The notes below the pieces were generated by a model, which searched no databases, was not told the DNA's origin, and was given only the letters and a program-made list of their open reading frames with translations. A stretch of 8,542 nucleotides of DNA from CAVYGB01 sp046734815 (GTDB lineage Bacteria > Myxococcota_A > Polyangia > Fen-1088): positions 1 to 8,542 of the forward strand of contig JBKPRZ010000143.1 in assembly GCA_046734815.1 (NCBI GenBank), read 5' to 3'. Below, one piece after another: positions 5,845-8,542 of the stretch; within the stretch, counting starts at the first letter, position 1; every line of letters begins with the position of its first letter. The position numbers and the translations under genes were made by a program.

Positions 5845-8542
5845 ATGGCGAGCGCTCCGCCCCAAGGCCCAGAGGACGAGCGCGGGTCGACGGGCAATGA
5901 TGCGCGACCCGCGACGGGCGAAGGCGTGCGGCCGGCGTCGGGGGAGGGATCGGGGCCCACGGTGGCGCCGCCCGGGTCGCCCGCGGCGCTGGAGGCGGCC
6001 GAGGAGATCGCGCTCTACGAGGAGGAAGCCAACCTCGAGTCCCTGGTCGATCTGAAACGCACCGCGCGGCTGCTGTTCGAGGCCGCCCACCTGCGCGAGC
6101 GCCAGCTGGGCAACTCCCGCGAGGCGCGCAAGACTTACACGCAGTCGCTGACCACCGACCCCACGTTGCAGGCCACCACCTGGGCGCTGTTCGGGCTGTT
6201 CGGCGGGCGGGGGGCCTGGGAGAACCTGGTCCGGCTGCTGGACGCGGAGATCCGATTCGCACCGCTGCCCACGCCGGCCGATCGCGCGGACATCCTGGTC
6301 GAGAAGGGCCGGGTGCTCGAGGATCGCCTGGGTCGCGAGGACGAGGCGCGCGCCGCTTACCGGGCGGCGCTGGAGCTGGACCCGGCCCATCCGGCCGCGC
6401 TCATGGCGCTGCTGACCGCCGGGCTGCGGGCCGGCGACCCGACCGACGCCGAGCGGGCCCTGGGCAGCCTGGCTGGCTACGTGGTCGAGCCGCAGATGCG
6501 GGCGCTGTTCGCCGTGGAGCTGGCCACCGCCGAGCGCGGTCCCCTGGAGGTCGAGGCGGTGACGGCGGCGGGGACCGAGAAGGTCCGCCACTCGGTCGAG
6601 ACCCTGCTGCGGCTGTCGCTGCCGCCGGCGGCCGAGGAGCCGATTGCCGCCGAGCTGCACCGCCTGTCCCAGCTGGTCGACGACGCCGACCTGCGTTCGC
6701 GGGTGCTCGACTTCCTCGACTCACGGGTCAACCGGTCCGAGGCGCCGCTGCGCCTGGAGACCGCCTTCCTGGTGGCGCTGTACCGCGAGAAGGCGCGGCT
6801 GCTGCAGCGGCGGGGCGCCCACGACGCGGCCCTGGCGGTGCTCGAGCGCGGGCTGCGCGTTTCGCCCGATCACCCGCTGCTGATCGCCGACCTGTTCGAC
6901 ACCGCCGAGCGCGCCGGACAGGCCGACGCCATCGGACCTCTGCTCGACGATCCGCGCTCGCCGCTGCAGGCCGCCCGCAGGGACGAGGCCCTGCTGCGAC
7001 GGGCGGAGGCAGCCGCGCGCGCGGGCGCGCTGGGCGAGGCGATGGGCAACCTGGACCGGGTCAGTCGGGGCAGCCGCTACGCCCCGCTGGTCACCCTGGC
7101 CCGCATCCGGGTGGTGTCCCGCTCCGGCGACGCCGAGGGACTGGCCCGCCTGTTCACCGCCGAGGCCGAGCGCCTGGTGGCGCCGCGCGAGGGTTTCCGG
7201 GTCAACGGCGTGTCGGCCGACAGCGAGTCGGCTCGCGAGGCCGCCCACCTGCTGGTGCGCGCGGGGATCATCCATCATCAGGTGCTCAAGAACGCGCGCG
7301 CCGCGCGCGAGCCGGCGCTGCGCGCACTGAGCCTGGTCTCCGATTACGCCCCCGCTCGCGACGTGCTGCGGGGCGTGTTCGCCGAGCTGCGCGAGTGGGC
7401 GGCGCTGGCGCAGGTGCTGGAAGCGGACGCTTCGGCGGCGACCACCGAAACGCGCCGCCAGGAGCTGCACAAGGTGCTGCTGGTCCTCCACCGGGACGTG
7501 CTGCGCGACCCGGGCGCCGCCGCCCGGTTCGAGCCGCGCGGGCCCGCGGCACCCGACGAGGCGGTGGCCGCCACCCGGGCCGCCGACCAGGCTGGCGACC
7601 GCTACGTCTCCTCCGGCGATGCCGCCGAGGAGGTGATCCGCCAGCTGCGCGCGCTCAGCGAGCGTGTCGAACGGGACGACCCTCCCACCGCCGCGGGGCT
7701 GCGGCTGCTGGCCTCCCGGCTGGCCTGGGACGCGGGGGCGGAACGTTCGGCGCTGGCCCTGGCCGAGGAGGCGTTTCGCTGCGCGCCCGGCCCGGCCGAG
7801 ACCGCCGAGCTCGAGCGCCAGTACCGCGCGGCCAACCGGCCGGCCGATCGCCTCACCTTGCTCGCCGGAGAGCTGGCCGCCAGCGAGCAGGCCAGCCCCG
7901 GCGGCGAGGTGGCCCGCGCGCTCCGCTTCCGGATCGCGTTTTCCGCCGCCGAGAACGGACAGCAGGCCGACGCGCTGGAGGTGCTGCGCCCGCTGCGCGA
8001 GCAGAAGGACCGCAGCGCCGTGCTGTGGTCCTGGGAGATCGCCCGCGGGGCAGGCGCACCGGCTGCCGAGGCGGCGCTGCTGGCCGAACCGGCCGTGGAG
8101 GCGGTCTTCGCGGAGAACGGACCGGAGAGCGCGGTGCTGCGCCTGCTGTCGCTGGCCGAGGCGCGCGAGCGCGTCGGAGCCGACGGCACGGCGACCGGCG
8201 ATGGCGCGGCCGAGGCGTACCGGCAGGCTCTGGAGACAGCGCCGCCCGGGACCCTGGCCCTGGAGGCGGCCCTCGGTCTGCTGCGTGTCCTGCCCGCCGA
8301 CGCGGGCGAGGCCGGGCTGGCCGCGGCGTTCGAGCGGCTGGCGATCGCCGCCGGCGACACCGCCGTGGCGGGGGAGCTGACCCGCGAGGCGGAGCTGCTG
8401 TCGCTGGCGGTCGCCCCGGCCGGGCCGGCCGGACCGGGCAGCGGCGATGGGGCCCTCGAGGCCATCCGCCTGTGGGTGCGGGGGATCCACCACGAGGACC
8501 CGCGCACGCGGCTGGACGGGCTGGAGCGCATGGCGCGCGCCA
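5845..8542 (+). CDS. Large TPR-like helical repeat protein, C-terminus beyond window
   Basis: 899 codons are open to the window end with no stop, so the protein is longer than this. An in-frame TGA at 5833-5835 limits the start, and the ATG at 5845 is the only suitable ATG; there is no Shine-Dalgarno. No signal peptide or membrane segment is seen, so it is probably cytoplasmic. Residues 2-48 are a disordered Gly/Pro/Glu/Ala-rich head. The rest is Ala/Leu/Arg/Glu-rich helical sequence with degenerate TPR units: about 88-106 (REARKTYTQSLTTDP), 147-183 (the best one, with EKGRVLEDRLG, AYRAALELDP), 311-344 (EKARLLQRRG, AVLERGLRVSPDHP), 632-650 and 787-801 (AAEAYRQALETAP). A Pro/Gly-rich linker at 857-869 separates a further segment. 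TPR arrays are protein-binding scaffolds; partner and role are unknown here. A promoter with both hexamers and two palindromes precede it. Confidence 0.85.
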   Translation, partial: MASAPPQGPEDERGSTGNDARPATGEGVRPASGEGSGPTVAPPGSPAALEAAEEIALYEEEANLESLVDLKRTARLLFEAAHLRERQLGNSREARKTYTQSLTTDPTLQATTWALFGLFGGRGAWENLVRLLDAEIRFAPLPTPADRADILVEKGRVLEDRLGREDEARAAYRAALELDPAHPAALMALLTAGLRAGDPTDAERALGSLAGYVVEPQMRALFAVELATAERGPLEVEAVTAAGTEKVRHSVETLLRLSLPPAAEEPIAAELHRLSQLVDDADLRSRVLDFLDSRVNRSEAPLRLETAFLVALYREKARLLQRRGAHDAALAVLERGLRVSPDHPLLIADLFDTAERAGQADAIGPLLDDPRSPLQAARRDEALLRRAEAAARAGALGEAMGNLDRVSRGSRYAPLVTLARIRVVSRSGDAEGLARLFTAEAERLVAPREGFRVNGVSADSESAREAAHLLVRAGIIHHQVLKNARAAREPALRALSLVSDYAPARDVLRGVFAELREWAALAQVLEADASAATTETRRQELHKVLLVLHRDVLRDPGAAARFEPRGPAAPDEAVAATRAADQAGDRYVSSGDAAEEVIRQLRALSERVERDDPPTAAGLRLLASRLAWDAGAERSALALAEEAFRCAPGPAETAELERQYRAANRPADRLTLLAGELAASEQASPGGEVARALRFRIAFSAAENGQQADALEVLRPLREQKDRSAVLWSWEIARGAGAPAAEAALLAEPAVEAVFAENGPESAVLRLLSLAEARERVGADGTATGDGAAEAYRQALETAPPGTLALEAALGLLRVLPADAGEAGLAAAFERLAIAAGDTAVAGELTREAELLSLAVAPAGPAGPGSGDGALEAIRLWVRGIHHEDPRTRLDGLERMARA

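Noticed and set aside
7008..7032. Alternating CG tract (and a similar one near 7290-7312) as a Z-DNA or regulatory element
   Set aside because: These are ordinary Ala/Arg/Gly codons in a gene with extreme GC; nothing distinguishes them from background.
5722..8531. Long minus-strand frames opposite the TPR gene (5722-6660, 6721-8493, 7602-8531)
   Set aside because: They arise from GC-rich codons on the other strand; the sense frame shows TPR-like units and is open without interruption to the window edge.

Overview
The window comes from a very GC-rich bacterial chromosome; my estimate by eye is about 70% GC, with almost every codon ending in G or C. It looks most like a myxobacterial or other 'deltaproteobacterial' Gram-negative genome. 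The basis is codon use, a quinone-type UbiB/AarF kinase gene, a membrane-anchored Spy/CpxP-like protein and a very large TPR-type protein. The lineage call is inference only: there is no rRNA or other phylogenetic marker here. I see no mobile element, CRISPR array, tRNA or rRNA.

Layout: (1) 1-948, minus strand: most of an ABC1/UbiB-family atypical kinase, running off the left edge. (2) 949-1033: divergent intergenic region. (3) 1034-1873, plus: a 279-residue membrane-anchored protein with a proline-rich linker, a charged helical domain and a glycine-rich, partly collagen-like tail. (4) 1918-2661, plus: ribonuclease III (rnc). (5) 2690-4060, plus: an HD-domain class II tRNA nucleotidyltransferase (CCA-adding type), 28 nt behind rnc and probably co-transcribed with it. 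(6) 4067-5638, minus: a histidine ammonia-lyase-type MIO enzyme, convergent with cca; the two 3' ends are 6 bp apart and share a stem-loop. (7) 5639-5844: a 206-bp divergent control region holding a good sigma-70-type promoter on the plus strand, two adjacent perfect palindromes, a 20-nt pyrimidine run, and a possible 36-codon small gene ahead of hutH on the minus strand. (8) 5845-8542, plus: a TPR-like helical repeat protein of at least 899 residues, running off the right edge.

How the genes relate: rnc and cca form a small RNA-maturation pair (dsRNA cleavage, and tRNA 3'-end synthesis or repair). The other genes have no obvious pathway link to them or to each other. The hutH-like gene has no hutU, hutI or hutG neighbour in view, so its histidine-degradation role is assigned from the protein alone. 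Most genes here are core metabolism. The parts worth a second look are the hutH/TPR divergent region, the dyad-covered rnc promoter, the compositionally odd tail of the membrane-anchored protein, and the lack of Shine-Dalgarno sequences at most starts. I found no convincing new multi-gene system.
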